Part shown: positions 34,234 to 43,567 of the stretch, piece by piece
How the letters are laid out: each line of letters opens with the position of its first letter
How positions within the stretch are numbered: position 1 is the first letter of the stretch
Assembly: GCA_902550555.1 (NCBI GenBank)
Contig: CACCZR010000009.1
Coordinates: 1 to 63,147 of the forward strand
Length of the DNA: 63,147 nucleotides
Origin: an uncultured SAR116 cluster alpha proteobacterium
GTDB taxonomy: Bacteria; Pseudomonadota; Alphaproteobacteria; Puniceispirillales; Marisalimonadaceae
Reading direction: 5' to 3'
Program-made: the position numbers and the translations under genes
The notes under the pieces: model-generated
Told to the model about the DNA's origin: nothing
The model's database searches: none
Seen by the model: only the letters and a program-made list of their open reading frames with translations

Positions 34234-34282
34234 TAGCGTAGTCTAGTAACGTATCTGGTTTGGGGCCAAAGAGTCGGAAGTT
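34234..34282 (+). pseudogene. Decayed tRNA-Pro copy (remnant)
   Basis: Forty-nine bases align without gaps to 30525-30573 of the intact tRNA-Pro, from the D arm through the anticodon arm to the start of the T arm. Forty-one are identical, and all eight differences are transitions, seven of them G-to-A or C-to-T. The acceptor stem and the rest of the T arm are lost, so no cloverleaf can form. The anticodon segment TCTGGTTTGGG is intact. It has the same orientation as the functional gene and marks the far edge of the island. Confidence 0.75.
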
Positions 34283-34465
34283 GTAAACTTGCCATTTCAA
34301 AAAAAAAACCAACAATTTGATCAATTAATAAACAAATTTACTTTTTTGCACAAATTTTAATATTCTTTATTGATATATATAATTAAATAGTCCAGACTTT
34401 TTATTTATAACTTAAATTTAGCTTAATACGTTTAGTTATTATTTAAACTTAATTAAGGAGAAATT
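34283..34465. other. Gene-free AT-rich leader upstream of the Liv-type binding protein
   Basis: Together with 34072-34233 this makes a 394-bp gap without protein genes. Apart from the tRNA remnant it is AT-rich with A and T runs. The only clear signal is the ribosome site TTAAGGAGAAATT just before the ATG at 34466. A promoter for the transporter must lie here, but I cannot fix its elements confidently. Confidence 0.5.
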
Positions 34466-35689
34466 ATGAAGAAGTCATTCTTTTCAAGCCTAAAATTGAA
34501 GATTGCGAGTGTTGTTTTTGGTTCGTTGTTTTCAATTTCATCTAGTGTCTCATTTGCAGATACTGTCAACATTCTAGGGCTGTTTCCGTTCAGTGGTCCA
34601 TATGCAGACTCAGGAAAGCTTACTGATCAAGGTGCAAGAATTGCTCTTGAAGAGGTAAATTACACAATTAATGGAAAAAAAATCAAATATATTACTAGAG
34701 ATAGTGAAACTAAAGCTGGTCCTGCAGCTCGAAGAGCACAAGAAGCTATTGATACTGAAGGAGTAAAATTTATTGTAGGTCCATGGTCTTCGGGTGTTGC
34801 ATTAGCAGTAACTGAAGTAGCTAAGAAAAATAAAGTTATGTATTATTTTTCTGGTGGAACTGAAGACATTTCTGGAAAAAAATGTCATAAATATGCTTTC
34901 ATGTGGGCTGCAAATGCGTGGACTGCGATGGATGCTAATTTAAAAATTTTTAAAAAAGCTAACCCTAATGCAAAAAAAATATATTTATTTGTAGTTGATT
35001 ATGCATTTGGATGGACACTTCAGAAATATGTTGAAAGTCTTGCACCTAAGTACGGATTAGAAGTTGTAGGTGTTGACAGACACCCACTTGGTCACAGAGA
35101 GTACTCTACTTTTATAACAAAAGCCATGTCAACAAATCCAGATGCAGTTTACATGATTAATTTTGGATTAGACGCTATTTCAGCAGTTAGACAGTTAAAT
35201 AATTTTGGTTTTACACCAAAAAAACCTGTTGTTATGTCTTGGTCTTCTGGTTTTGAAGAATTAATTCAATTAGATCCTGCCGCAAGAGAAAATCTCATTG
35301 TTGGTTCTAATTATTATTATACTATAGATAACCCAGATAATAAAAAATTTGTAGAAGCTTATAAAAAGAAATTTAAAGGTGTTCCTCCTGGGTACGCAGG
35401 TGCCGCTGGATATGGCCTTATGAAAATGACTTTATTAGGCATGCAAAAGTCTGGTAGTACCGAACCTCAAAAGGTTATTACTGCTTTAGAAGAACATAAA
35501 GGCAAAAACTTCGTTGGTGATTTTGAAATTAGAGGAAGAAATCATCAAACAGTTCGTCCATTTTTTGTTCTACAAACAAAAAAGAAAAGTGAAATGAAAA
35601 ATAAATACGATATGGCCGAAGTTGTTGATATAAGTTCTACAGAGCAGCCTAAGAATATCAATATGTGTAAAGATATTGGATCATTCTAA
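34466..35689 (+). CDS. Liv-type ABC transporter substrate-binding protein
   Basis: A 407-residue periplasmic type-1 binding protein with a signal peptide (about residues 1-31, cleaved after VSFA). The mature start DTVNILGLFPFSGPYADSGK is the family opening for branched-chain amino acid, amide and urea receptors. It begins a five-gene transport operon, followed by an amidase gene, so an amide or similar nitrogen compound is a reasonable ligand guess. A strong ribosome site (AAGGAGAAA) and a terminator just after the stop suggest high, separate expression. Confidence 0.88.
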   Translation: MKKSFFSSLKLKIASVVFGSLFSISSSVSFADTVNILGLFPFSGPYADSGKLTDQGARIALEEVNYTINGKKIKYITRDSETKAGPAARRAQEAIDTEGVKFIVGPWSSGVALAVTEVAKKNKVMYYFSGGTEDISGKKCHKYAFMWAANAWTAMDANLKIFKKANPNAKKIYLFVVDYAFGWTLQKYVESLAPKYGLEVVGVDRHPLGHREYSTFITKAMSTNPDAVYMINFGLDAISAVRQLNNFGFTPKKPVVMSWSSGFEELIQLDPAARENLIVGSNYYYTIDNPDNKKFVEAYKKKFKGVPPGYAGAAGYGLMKMTLLGMQKSGSTEPQKVITALEEHKGKNFVGDFEIRGRNHQTVRPFFVLQTKKKSEMKNKYDMAEVVDISSTEQPKNINMCKDIGSF

Positions 35690-35707
35690 GTATTTATATC
35701 AATAAAT

Positions 35708-35732
35708 AAGACGGCATCAAATGCCGTCTTTT
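35708..35732 (+). terminator. Intrinsic terminator/attenuator after the binding-protein gene
   Basis: Perfect 10-bp arms AAGACGGCAT and ATGCCGTCTT around a CAA loop, ending in a short T run. It lies 19 bp after the binding-protein stop and 16 bp before the permease start. It probably lets only part of the transcripts continue, so that binding protein exceeds permease. Confidence 0.85.
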
Positions 35733-35748
35733 AACTTTAAAGAATAAT

Positions 35749-36609
35749 ATGACCTTTTTAATTATATCTCAAATTTTAAATGGCCTTGGTCTAGGCATGT
35801 TGTACGCTCTTGTTGGGGTTGGCCTAACTTTAATTTTAGGTGTATTAAATATACCAAATTTTGCCCATGGTGTACTTTATGCGTTAGGGGCGTATTTAGC
35901 GTTTACAATTGCTAATTTAACAGGTTCATTTTATTTTGCGATGTTCTTATCACCACTGTTAGTGGTTTTAGTTGGGTTTCTCTTAGAAAGTCAAGGTGTT
36001 AGAAGATTGTATCATGCACATCATGATTACCAACTGTTATTTTTATTTGCTTGTGCGCTTATCATTCAGGAAATAATTATTATTATATGGGGACCAATAG
36101 GTTTCTCATTATTACCACCTCCAAGTTTAAGCGGCGCTGTTGATCTTGGATTTTTAATATACCCAAAATATAGACTAGTTTTAATATGTTTTGCACTTTT
36201 TATGATCGTTTGTCTCTATTTGTTCCTCACAAAAACAAATTTAGGTGCAATTCTTCGTGCTGGTATTGAAAATAGAGATATGGTCAAAGTTCTTGGAATT
36301 AATGTAAATGTAGTGTTTTTATATACGTTTGGTCTAGGCGCTTATTTGGCAGGTTTAGCAGGAGCTTTATCTGCTCCTATTATGGGTCTAACACCTTCTA
36401 TGGGACTTGATATTTTGCCAATATGTTTTGTCGTTGTTGTAGTTGCTGGTTTAGGAAGTATTCCAGGTGCTATAATTGCTGGTATTTTGATTGGATTGTC
36501 ACAAGGAGCTGCAACCATTTGGTTTCCAGAAGCAACAAATGTCGTCATTTATGTGATGATGGGATTGACAATAATTTTTAGACCACAAGGTCTTTTTGGT
36601 GTGAGATGA
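35749..36609 (+). CDS. livH: Branched-chain amino acid/amide ABC permease (LivH type)
   Basis: A 286-residue permease with about eight spans. GLGMLYALVGVGLTLILGVLNIPNFAHG is the LivH opening, and GAYLAGLAGALSAPIMGLTPSMG with VVVVAGLGSIPGAIIAGILIG marks the conserved second half. It overlaps livM by 4 bp (ATGA). Substrate range follows the binding protein and is not fixed by the permease. Confidence 0.9.
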   Translation: MTFLIISQILNGLGLGMLYALVGVGLTLILGVLNIPNFAHGVLYALGAYLAFTIANLTGSFYFAMFLSPLLVVLVGFLLESQGVRRLYHAHHDYQLLFLFACALIIQEIIIIIWGPIGFSLLPPPSLSGAVDLGFLIYPKYRLVLICFALFMIVCLYLFLTKTNLGAILRAGIENRDMVKVLGINVNVVFLYTFGLGAYLAGLAGALSAPIMGLTPSMGLDILPICFVVVVVAGLGSIPGAIIAGILIGLSQGAATIWFPEATNVVIYVMMGLTIIFRPQGLFGVR

Positions 36610-37565
36610 TGAAAAACAAATATAGTTTTATAGCATTAATAATATTTTTATTTGTAGGTCCATTTCTTTTCCCTAATGCAACTATTGCAGAGATGTTAAT
36701 CTTTGGCATTGTTGCAATATCAACAAACATTATGTTGGGTTACACTGGCATGTTATCTTTTGGACAGGCATTATTTTTTGGAACATCAGCTTACATTTCG
36801 GGTTTAATGTTACTTGGGGGGTTCCCTTTATTCTTAGCTATACCAGTAGCTACTTTTGGCTCTTTTATAATTTCATTATTTATTGGCTATTTTTGTGTGA
36901 AAAGAGAAGGATTATATTTTATATGTCTTACATTTGCTTTTAATCAAATGTTTTATTTTATAGCTTATGTATGGCACGATGTGACCGGCGGAGAAGATGG
37001 TCTTGTGGGAGTTGAAAGACCTGCTTATATCGATACTCAATTAACGTTTTATATATTTACGGCGATAATGTTTTTATTTGCTGTTATCGCATTATATAAA
37101 ATCGTTACATCGCCACTAGGTTTGATTTTTAAACTCATTAGAGAAAATGCAAGCAGAGCTGAGGCAATTGGTTATAATGTCAGATTTTACAAATTAATCT
37201 CATTTTCAATAGCTAGTACATTCACAGGATTAGCTGGGTCATTATATGTTTTAATTCATAGTATGGTTCCTATAGACCAAATACATTGGTTAAAATCTGG
37301 AGATATAATCTTCATGACGCTTTTTGGAGGGGTTGGAAGTTTTCTAGGACCTTTAATTGGTGTGGTTGGATATATTTGGCTTTCTGATACCTTTTCAATT
37401 ATTTGGGCAAGATGGCCATTAATTATGGGTGTAATATTCGCAATTGTAGTTTTATATTTTAGAGGTGGTGTGAGCGAGTTACTAGAGAACCTTTTCAAAA
37501 AATACAAATCAATTTCAAAAAAAACTGAACATGAACAAAATATTAAAAATAGAAAACTTAACTAA
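36606..37565 (+). CDS. livM: Branched-chain amino acid/amide ABC permease (LivM type)
   Basis: A 319-residue permease with about nine spans. STNIMLGYTGMLSFGQALFFGTSAY is the family signature, and FTGLAGSLYVLIHSMVPIDQIHW plus TLFGGVGSFLGPLIGVVGYIWL complete it. The 3' end overlaps livG by 35 bp, a rather long overlap but with livG starting at a proper ATG. Confidence 0.9.
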   Translation: MMKNKYSFIALIIFLFVGPFLFPNATIAEMLIFGIVAISTNIMLGYTGMLSFGQALFFGTSAYISGLMLLGGFPLFLAIPVATFGSFIISLFIGYFCVKREGLYFICLTFAFNQMFYFIAYVWHDVTGGEDGLVGVERPAYIDTQLTFYIFTAIMFLFAVIALYKIVTSPLGLIFKLIRENASRAEAIGYNVRFYKLISFSIASTFTGLAGSLYVLIHSMVPIDQIHWLKSGDIIFMTLFGGVGSFLGPLIGVVGYIWLSDTFSIIWARWPLIMGVIFAIVVLYFRGGVSELLENLFKKYKSISKKTEHEQNIKNRKLN

Positions 37566-38277
37566 AAATTTTGGAAGTATTTCGGCTGTTTCTAATGTTA
37601 ACTTAGAAGTAGAAGAAGGCACAATACACTCAGTAATTGGGCCTAATGGAGCTGGTAAATCTACATTTTTTAATATGATTTCAGGAGTGATCCCTCCATC
37701 AAATGGAAGTGTTCATTATAAAGATAAAGATATTACAGGTTTTGAAAGTTATAAATTACCACATATGGGTATTGCTAAATGCTTTCAAATAACAAATGTT
37801 TTTCCAAAACTAACTGTAAGAGAAAATGTATGGGCATCAATTTTTTCTTGTAGTCATAAAAGTAAAATTGATCTTTTTAAATCAATGAATGATTTTAAAA
37901 CAATTGATAAAGATACTGAAAATATAATTAGTGATGTAGGGCTTTCTCATAAAATTGACGATAAAGCTGAAGAGCTTTCTCATGGTCAACAACGAATGTT
38001 GGAGATGGCAATAACTCTTGGTGCTAAACCTGATTTATTATTGTTAGATGAACCAACCCAGGGACTTGCACCAGAAGCTACAGTTGAAATGACAGAGCTT
38101 ATTCGTAAGCTCTCAAAAAATTATACGATATTGTTGATTGAACATAAAATGCATATCGTTATGGAAATTTCTAAAATAATAACTGTTTTAAATTTTGGAG
38201 AGAAAATTGAAGAAGGTACTCCTAAACAAATTAAAAATAGTAAAAAAGTCCAAGATGCTTACTTAGGAAGAAAATAA
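37531..38277 (+). CDS. livG: ABC transporter ATPase (LivG type)
   Basis: A 248-residue ATPase. Walker A is GPNGAGKST, the signature is LSHGQQRMLEMA, and Walker B is LLLLDEPTQGL. The length and the C-terminal LNFGEKIEEGTPKQI match LivG/BraF, although the signature SHGQQ replaces the usual SYGQQ. It starts within the livM 3' end and shares one base with the ATG of livF. Confidence 0.92.
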   Translation: MNKILKIENLTKNFGSISAVSNVNLEVEEGTIHSVIGPNGAGKSTFFNMISGVIPPSNGSVHYKDKDITGFESYKLPHMGIAKCFQITNVFPKLTVRENVWASIFSCSHKSKIDLFKSMNDFKTIDKDTENIISDVGLSHKIDDKAEELSHGQQRMLEMAITLGAKPDLLLLDEPTQGLAPEATVEMTELIRKLSKNYTILLIEHKMHIVMEISKIITVLNFGEKIEEGTPKQIKNSKKVQDAYLGRK

Positions 38278-38975
38278 TGCACTTAGAAATAAAAAATCTA
38301 CACACATACTATGGGCTAGTACACATGCTAAAAGGTGTAAGCCTAAACGTTAATGAAGGTGAAATTATTAGTATTTTAGGTAGAAATGGCGCTGGAAAAA
38401 CAACTACAATTAAAAGTATTATGGGTCTTGCTCCTTCTAGTGAAGGAAGTGTCATATTAAAAGGTGAAGAAATAACAAATTTTGAACCTCATGAAGTAGC
38501 TAAAAAAGGAATTTCTTTTGTTCCTGCTAGTAGAGGTATATTTTCAACATTAACAGCCTATGAGAATTTAAAAATATTTCATTTAAAACATTCAAAATGG
38601 AATATTGAAGATGTATTTAAACTTTTTCCAAAACTTGAAAAATTAAAATTTAGAAATGGTAATTCATTATCAGGTGGTGAACAACAAATGCTGGCAATTG
38701 GAAGATCTCTAGTCATTAATCCATCAGTTATCATGTTAGATGAGCCATCACAGGGACTTGCTCCAATGATTGTTGAGGATGTAAAAGAGATGCTTCTTAA
38801 GTTAAAAAAAGAGGGTATGAGTATTATTCTTGTTGAACAAAACCTTCAAACTGCTCTTGATGTAGCAGATAGAGTTTATATTTTAGATCAAGGAGAAATT
38901 GTATTTGAAGGAAAGTCAGAAGAACTTTCTAAAAATAAAAAACTTACTCTAAAATTTCTTGGTGTGTCTACTTAG
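38277..38975 (+). CDS. livF: ABC transporter ATPase (LivF type)
   Basis: A 232-residue ATPase: Walker A is GRNGAGKTT, followed by the LivF-typical FVPASRGIFSTLTAYENL. The signature is LSGGEQQMLAIGRSL, Walker B is VIMLDEPSQGLAP, and the H-loop region IILVEQNLQTAL has Gln where many ATPases have His, as usual in LivF. It is the last transporter gene, 14 bp before the amidase. Confidence 0.92.
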   Translation: MHLEIKNLHTYYGLVHMLKGVSLNVNEGEIISILGRNGAGKTTTIKSIMGLAPSSEGSVILKGEEITNFEPHEVAKKGISFVPASRGIFSTLTAYENLKIFHLKHSKWNIEDVFKLFPKLEKLKFRNGNSLSGGEQQMLAIGRSLVINPSVIMLDEPSQGLAPMIVEDVKEMLLKLKKEGMSIILVEQNLQTALDVADRVYILDQGEIVFEGKSEELSKNKKLTLKFLGVST

Positions 38976-38989
38976 TTATAGGAACTGTA

Positions 38990-40315
38990 ATGTCTTCAAG
39001 TTATGTTAAAAATCCTGGTAACCTTCAAAATTTATTTAATCAAATTAAAGATAAAGAACTTTCACCCGTTGACTTAATTAACAGTTATATAAATAGAATT
39101 AACGATACCCAAAAAGATATTGAGCAATGGAAAACCTATGATTTTGAAAAAGCTATTGAAACAGCAAAATTAAGAGAACAACAAGTAATAGATAATAATA
39201 TTTTAGGCCCTCTTCATGGAATACCAGTTGGTATTAAGGACATCATTCATGCCGAAGGATTTAAAACTGAATTTAATTGTAAGGCTTTTAAAGATACAGA
39301 TGTCTCAAAGTTAGATTCTGGTGTTGTTTTAGCTTTAAGATCTGCTGGTGCAATTATTTTGGGTAAAACACATACAACTGAATTTGCCTTTTATGATCCA
39401 TCTCCAGCAAGAAATCCACATAACCCAAATCACACACCAGGGGGATCTAGTAGTGGGTCAGGCTCATCTGTTTCAAGTGGAACAGTCCCAATGTCAGTTG
39501 GAACTCAAACCATGGCGTCTGTAAATAGACCAGCTATCTATTGTGGCATCTCAGCCTTTAAGCCTACAAATGGTTCAATAACAACTTATGGTATATCTCC
39601 ATTAGCACCGTCCTTTGATACACCTGGATTTTATGGTTGGTCAATAGCTGATGCATGTTATGGATATAACTCAGTATCTTTAAATGACAAATTACCTTTG
39701 AAATCTTTAAATAAAGAAGATGTAAATATAGTAAGTATAATTGACGATTTAACATCAGATATTAACCCAAATGTATCAAAACAAATTGAAGAGACCAAAT
39801 CCATGTTGAAAGAACTAGGTTTTAATGTTGAAGAAAAAAAGTCTCCAGTAAAGTTTAACGATTTATTAGATTTTCACTGGGAAATGTTAATTTATGAAAC
39901 AGGAAAAAATTTACAATTTTTACTCAACCATCCTGAAGAATTAATTGGGCCAAGACTACTTCAAATTATAAAAGATGGATTAAATATAAACATTGAAAAA
40001 TATACAGAAACAAAATCAAAACTTAATAGATCCATAAATAAATTCTTTTCATCATTTAATAAAAACACAATTTTCATTTTTCCTGCTATTCCTAATTCCG
40101 CTCCTGTAGGTCTCGAAAGTACAGGAGAGCCAAAATATATTGCCCCATGGACAGCTTTATCAGGTCCTATTGTAAGTTGTTCAACTGGATTAGATGATAA
40201 TAAAATGCCAGTTGGAATACTTTTATGTGCACATCCTTTTAAAGATAGATATTTATCCAATTTTTGTTTGGATGTTTATAACAAGTCAGAATACTTCACA
40301 GGTCTTAAACTTTAA
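38990..40315 (+). CDS. Amidase (amidase-signature family)
   Basis: A 441-residue hydrolase expected to split amides into acids and ammonia. The Ser-cisSer-Lys triad is visible: Lys83 in HGIPVGIKDII, the cis-serine within GGSSSGSGSS (151-160) and the nucleophile Ser177 in GTQTMASVNRPA (usually GTDTGGSxRxPA, so the Gly-Gly is Met-Ala here). The family covers acetamidase, allophanate hydrolase and GatA-like enzymes. Encoded 14 bp after livF, it probably processes the transported compound. Confidence 0.88.
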   Translation: MSSSYVKNPGNLQNLFNQIKDKELSPVDLINSYINRINDTQKDIEQWKTYDFEKAIETAKLREQQVIDNNILGPLHGIPVGIKDIIHAEGFKTEFNCKAFKDTDVSKLDSGVVLALRSAGAIILGKTHTTEFAFYDPSPARNPHNPNHTPGGSSSGSGSSVSSGTVPMSVGTQTMASVNRPAIYCGISAFKPTNGSITTYGISPLAPSFDTPGFYGWSIADACYGYNSVSLNDKLPLKSLNKEDVNIVSIIDDLTSDINPNVSKQIEETKSMLKELGFNVEEKKSPVKFNDLLDFHWEMLIYETGKNLQFLLNHPEELIGPRLLQIIKDGLNINIEKYTETKSKLNRSINKFFSSFNKNTIFIFPAIPNSAPVGLESTGEPKYIAPWTALSGPIVSCSTGLDDNKMPVGILLCAHPFKDRYLSNFCLDVYNKSEYFTGLKL

Positions 40316-40333
40316 TTAAATAAGAATAACAAT

Positions 40334-41164
40334 TTATTCTTTTATGCTTAAATCTTCTTTAACTTGACCATCATAAGAGCTTTCAGAAAAGGATCTTTCG
40401 TTATCCCAAATATTAGATGGCATAGGAAGTCCAGAAAACAAAGACTTATTTAATGCAATTTTTGGAATTATATTAAGCTTCTCCTTAAGAAGTAATTCAA
40501 CTTGTCTGCAATGTTGTCCTGAATGCCATGCTGTTCTCTCAAGCACTTCATGAAATGAAACCTCTCCATAATAGACATTTGCAGGTTTTGAGAAATCAAA
40601 ATTATTTCCTTCATTAGACCACCAACTTTCAAATCTTAACTTAATATCTTCAGCATAATCATAGAGATCATTTTCATCTTTTATTTTATCAGGCAGTATT
40701 GAAAGTAAAGCTTCATAAGTGTAAGGGGTATCATTTTGAAAGTAATTTAAAAAGACCTCGGGAATATTAAAAATATGATAAATTAATTGTCTATATGATC
40801 TTGGTCTTCCTGGTAATATAACATCTAATTTTGATGCTGGTATTTGTTTTAAAAAAGAGCATGTAATTTCGTTGATTTGAATAATTTTTGAAAAAAGAAT
40901 ATTTGGCTCAAGCATTTTATGCTCGTCATAAGAGAATTCTGCAACTTTTGCTACATCTCTAAAAACAGCACCATTTGCCCAGTTTTCTCCTTTAATAACA
41001 ATAGGAACCATTCTTAATCCAAATTTTTCTAAATCTTTAAATCCTCTTGGATCTTCTAATATGTTTATGGATTCAAATTTAATATTATTTGTTTCAAGAA
41101 ATTCTTTTGTTTTTAAACAACTTGAACAACCTGGTTGCCAGTAAACTTTTACCACTTCATCCAT
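40334..41164 (-). CDS. Glutaredoxin-like domain fused to a DinB-like domain
   Basis: A 276-residue two-domain protein. Residues 1-80 are a glutaredoxin fold with the active site WQPGCSSCLKT (Cys14, Cys17) and the cis-Pro region MVPIVI. Residues 85-250 are a helical DinB/DUF664-like domain with the possible metal residues His119 (IYHIFN), and His220/His224 in TAWHSGQHCRQVE. DinB-fold proteins include mycothiol and bacillithiol S-transferases, so a thiol-linked transferase or reductase is plausible. It is transcribed alone. Confidence 0.8.
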   Translation of the reverse strand: MDEVVKVYWQPGCSSCLKTKEFLETNNIKFESINILEDPRGFKDLEKFGLRMVPIVIKGENWANGAVFRDVAKVAEFSYDEHKMLEPNILFSKIIQINEITCSFLKQIPASKLDVILPGRPRSYRQLIYHIFNIPEVFLNYFQNDTPYTYEALLSILPDKIKDENDLYDYAEDIKLRFESWWSNEGNNFDFSKPANVYYGEVSFHEVLERTAWHSGQHCRQVELLLKEKLNIIPKIALNKSLFSGLPMPSNIWDNERSFSESSYDGQVKEDLSIKE

Positions 41165-41291
41165 ATTAAGATCCTCATAGTAGTTTTAATAAATATATAA
41201 TAATTCTATACTAAGTTATTTAATACTTAAATTATGAATATTTTATCGTACTGAGTCTATTAATTAAAAAAACAAAAGAGGATAAGACGTT

Positions 41292-42182
41292 ATGAATGCA
41301 AAACAATATAATATTGGCTTTATTGGTTTGGGGCTTATGGGTAAAGGTTTTACTGAACGTCTTGTTAAAAAGGGTCATTCAGTCATTGGTTATGATCTGG
41401 ATTTTAAAAAAGTTGAAGAAGCTTCAGTCTTTGGTGTTCGTCCGGGAAAGTCTCCTGCAGATGTTGCGTCTCAAAGCGATATAGTGATGTTGTGTGTAAC
41501 TTCAACTGCTGCAGTTGAGGATGTAATTTTTGGACCTAAGGGAGTTAGTAAGGGTGTAAATTCAAGAAGTTTACTAATTGATTTTTCGACAACTATTGTT
41601 GCTTCTACAAAAGAGATAGCGAAACGTTTAAAAGATGAGTCAAATATGGGGTGGATTGATGCTCCAGTATCTGGAGGACCAGATGCTTGTCGAGATGGAT
41701 CGCTTGCTATCATGGCAGGTGGTAGTACAGATGATATTGAGAGTATTAGACCATTGATGGAACAACTCTCGGCAACTTTTACAGTTTTTGGAGATGTAGG
41801 TGCAGGACAGGTCGCTAAAATGGTTAATCAAGTGTTGGTCTTGAATAATTACGTTGTTCTTGCAGAAGCACTTGCCTTAGCAGAAGCAGGTGGTATTGAC
41901 GCATCTAAAATACCTGAAGCTCTTGCAGCAGGACACGCTGGTTCAAATTTATTACGAGATATATTTCCTAGAATGATTGCTAGAGATTTTGAACCTAAAG
42001 GATATGCACGACAAGTCCTTAATGATCTTGATATGGTGCTCGATCTAGCAAAAGAATTCAAAACCCCAACACCTATGTCAGCACAAGCAACAACCTTGTT
42101 TCGTATTTTTAACTCTAAAGGTTATGATAAGCTAGATGGAATAGCCATTTTAAAACTATTAGACCAGAACGATAAAGTCTGA
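41292..42182 (+). CDS. NAD(P)-dependent beta-hydroxyacid dehydrogenase (HIBADH family)
   Basis: A 296-residue reductase of the 3-hydroxyisobutyrate/tartronate-semialdehyde family. The N-terminal GFIGLGLMGKGFTERL binds the cofactor, DAPVSGGPDACRDGSLAIM is the substrate motif, and the catalytic lysine lies in AGQVAKMVNQ. The reaction might be glyoxylate, tartronate-semialdehyde or 3-hydroxyisobutyrate conversion; the exact one is open. It is monocistronic, with a purine-rich ribosome site (AAGAGGATAAG), and appears slightly less AT-biased than its neighbours. Confidence 0.88.
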   Translation: MNAKQYNIGFIGLGLMGKGFTERLVKKGHSVIGYDLDFKKVEEASVFGVRPGKSPADVASQSDIVMLCVTSTAAVEDVIFGPKGVSKGVNSRSLLIDFSTTIVASTKEIAKRLKDESNMGWIDAPVSGGPDACRDGSLAIMAGGSTDDIESIRPLMEQLSATFTVFGDVGAGQVAKMVNQVLVLNNYVVLAEALALAEAGGIDASKIPEALAAGHAGSNLLRDIFPRMIARDFEPKGYARQVLNDLDMVLDLAKEFKTPTPMSAQATTLFRIFNSKGYDKLDGIAILKLLDQNDKV

Positions 42183-42310
42183 TTGAAAATAAGAAATTAA
42201 ATAATATTTTTGAAAAGCCTTAATTTGTTTCGTTAACTTTACCTTTTTCTTTATATTATTTTTTTAAGCTAAATTATGATGAAAAATAAATTATTACTGA
42301 ATAATCAGTT

Positions 42311-43567
42311 CTAATTTTCTTCAAGTTTTCTCATGCCTAATCTATTTATTAAAAGCATGACTGAGCTTACAAATAAACAGATTTCTATACCACCATAAGT
42401 ATATGATAATCCAGAAAACAAAGTTCCTATTAATCTTCCCGCTGCATTAGACATATAATAAAACCCAACATCTAAACTAACTCTTTTTTTATTTGTAAAT
42501 TTTAAAATTAAAAATGAATGAAGAGATGAATTTATTGCGAAGAAAAAACAAAAAGCTAATAATATTATTATCGTAATTATTAAATTAAAATTGTCATTAT
42601 GTGGGTATAATTTTAGTAAAAAAAATAAAATTATTGGAATTGGAAATAAATACAAACTCCAGTCTTTGGCAACTTTTACTGCAGAAAATTTTAAAATTTG
42701 ATTACTTATTAATTTAGGTGTTAATGCTTGCACAATTCCATATATTATTATCCATAGCGCTAAAAATGTTCCAATAATAAAAAAAGCTTTTTTATTATCA
42801 TCCACAGATCCATCAGATAAAATTGAATAAAAAAATAAAGGTAGTCCAACTACAAACCATACATCGCGAGCACCAAAAAGAAAAACCCTGCTAGCACTTA
42901 AAAAATTAATATTTTTATTTTTAGAAAAAACTTCAGAAAATTTCACTTTTTTGTCTAAAGAACCTAAATTTTTAGGCATTATTATATATGTAATAATAAA
43001 CACTAAAAACAAAATTAGACTCATTATGATTAAAGAGTTTTGAAACTCAAATAAGTACAATAAAAGTCCACCAATAAAAAAACCTAACCCTTTAACTGTA
43101 TTTTTTGAACCAGTCAAAAAGCTAACCCATTTGAAAAGTTTATTATTTTTTTCAGGAGCCAGTAATTTTACAGCACTTTTAGAACTCATTTTTGTTAAAT
43201 CTTTGGAAACACCGGATAAGCCTTGTACAAACATAACAAAAATAACCGAAGCAAAAATAGTCCAGTTTTCATTGACTTGAGTTAATAGTAATAAAGAAAT
43301 TATTTGTAAAATTAATCCTGAATAAAGTGTAACATTTAATCCAAATTTTGATGCAAGCCAACCAGCCGAAAGATTAGTTATAATTCCAGCAAATTCATAT
43401 AATAAAAAAAGATAGGCTAATTGTATTGGGTTAAAACCTAGAACATGAAAATGTAACAATACAAGCATTCTTAATGCCCCATCAGTCAGCATAAAAGACC
43501 AATAAGATATAGTTACTATCAAGTAAGAAAAAATATTTTTGTCTTTAAAGTTAATTGAGCCTAACAA
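42311..43567 (-). CDS. arsJ: ArsJ-like organoarsenical (1-arseno-3-phosphoglycerate) efflux MFS protein
   Basis: A 418-residue MFS protein with about 12 spans. The opening NIFSYLIVTISYWSFMLTDGALRMLVLLHFHVLGF split over residues 12-46, with FLLYEFAGIITNLSAGWLA, is characteristic of ArsJ. ArsJ exports 1-arseno-3-phosphoglycerate, which a partner GAPDH forms from arsenate and glyceraldehyde 3-phosphate; the product then falls apart outside the cell. The partner GAPDH gene is directly upstream and overlaps by 7 bp. No arsR is present. Confidence 0.85.
   Translation of the reverse strand: MLGSINFKDKNIFSYLIVTISYWSFMLTDGALRMLVLLHFHVLGFNPIQLAYLFLLYEFAGIITNLSAGWLASKFGLNVTLYSGLILQIISLLLLTQVNENWTIFASVIFVMFVQGLSGVSKDLTKMSSKSAVKLLAPEKNNKLFKWVSFLTGSKNTVKGLGFFIGGLLLYLFEFQNSLIIMSLILFLVFIITYIIMPKNLGSLDKKVKFSEVFSKNKNINFLSASRVFLFGARDVWFVVGLPLFFYSILSDGSVDDNKKAFFIIGTFLALWIIIYGIVQALTPKLISNQILKFSAVKVAKDWSLYLFPIPIILFFLLKLYPHNDNFNLIITIIILLAFCFFFAINSSLHSFLILKFTNKKRVSLDVGFYYMSNAAGRLIGTLFSGLSYTYGGIEICLFVSSVMLLINRLGMRKLEEN

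Larger units (their letters stand above)
30595..34282. mobile_element. Candidate tRNA-Pro-associated genomic island (four cargo genes, no integrase)
   Basis: The segment lies between intact tRNA-Pro and a decayed tRNA-Pro copy in the same orientation. Its four genes are all on the minus strand and are visibly richer in G+C: two sample lines at 33241-33360 contain 60 G/C of 120 bases, against roughly 20-35% in most neighbouring lines. They use many CGN arginine codons where flanking genes use AGA. No integrase, transposase or phage gene is present, so if this was an integrated element it has lost its mobility genes. The 178 bp between the tRNA and the first gene contain nothing I can identify. 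Confidence 0.5.

Noticed and set aside
34234-34300. A second functional tRNA
   Set aside because: The acceptor stem cannot pair, the T arm is destroyed, and the D arm has mismatches, so it is a remnant only.
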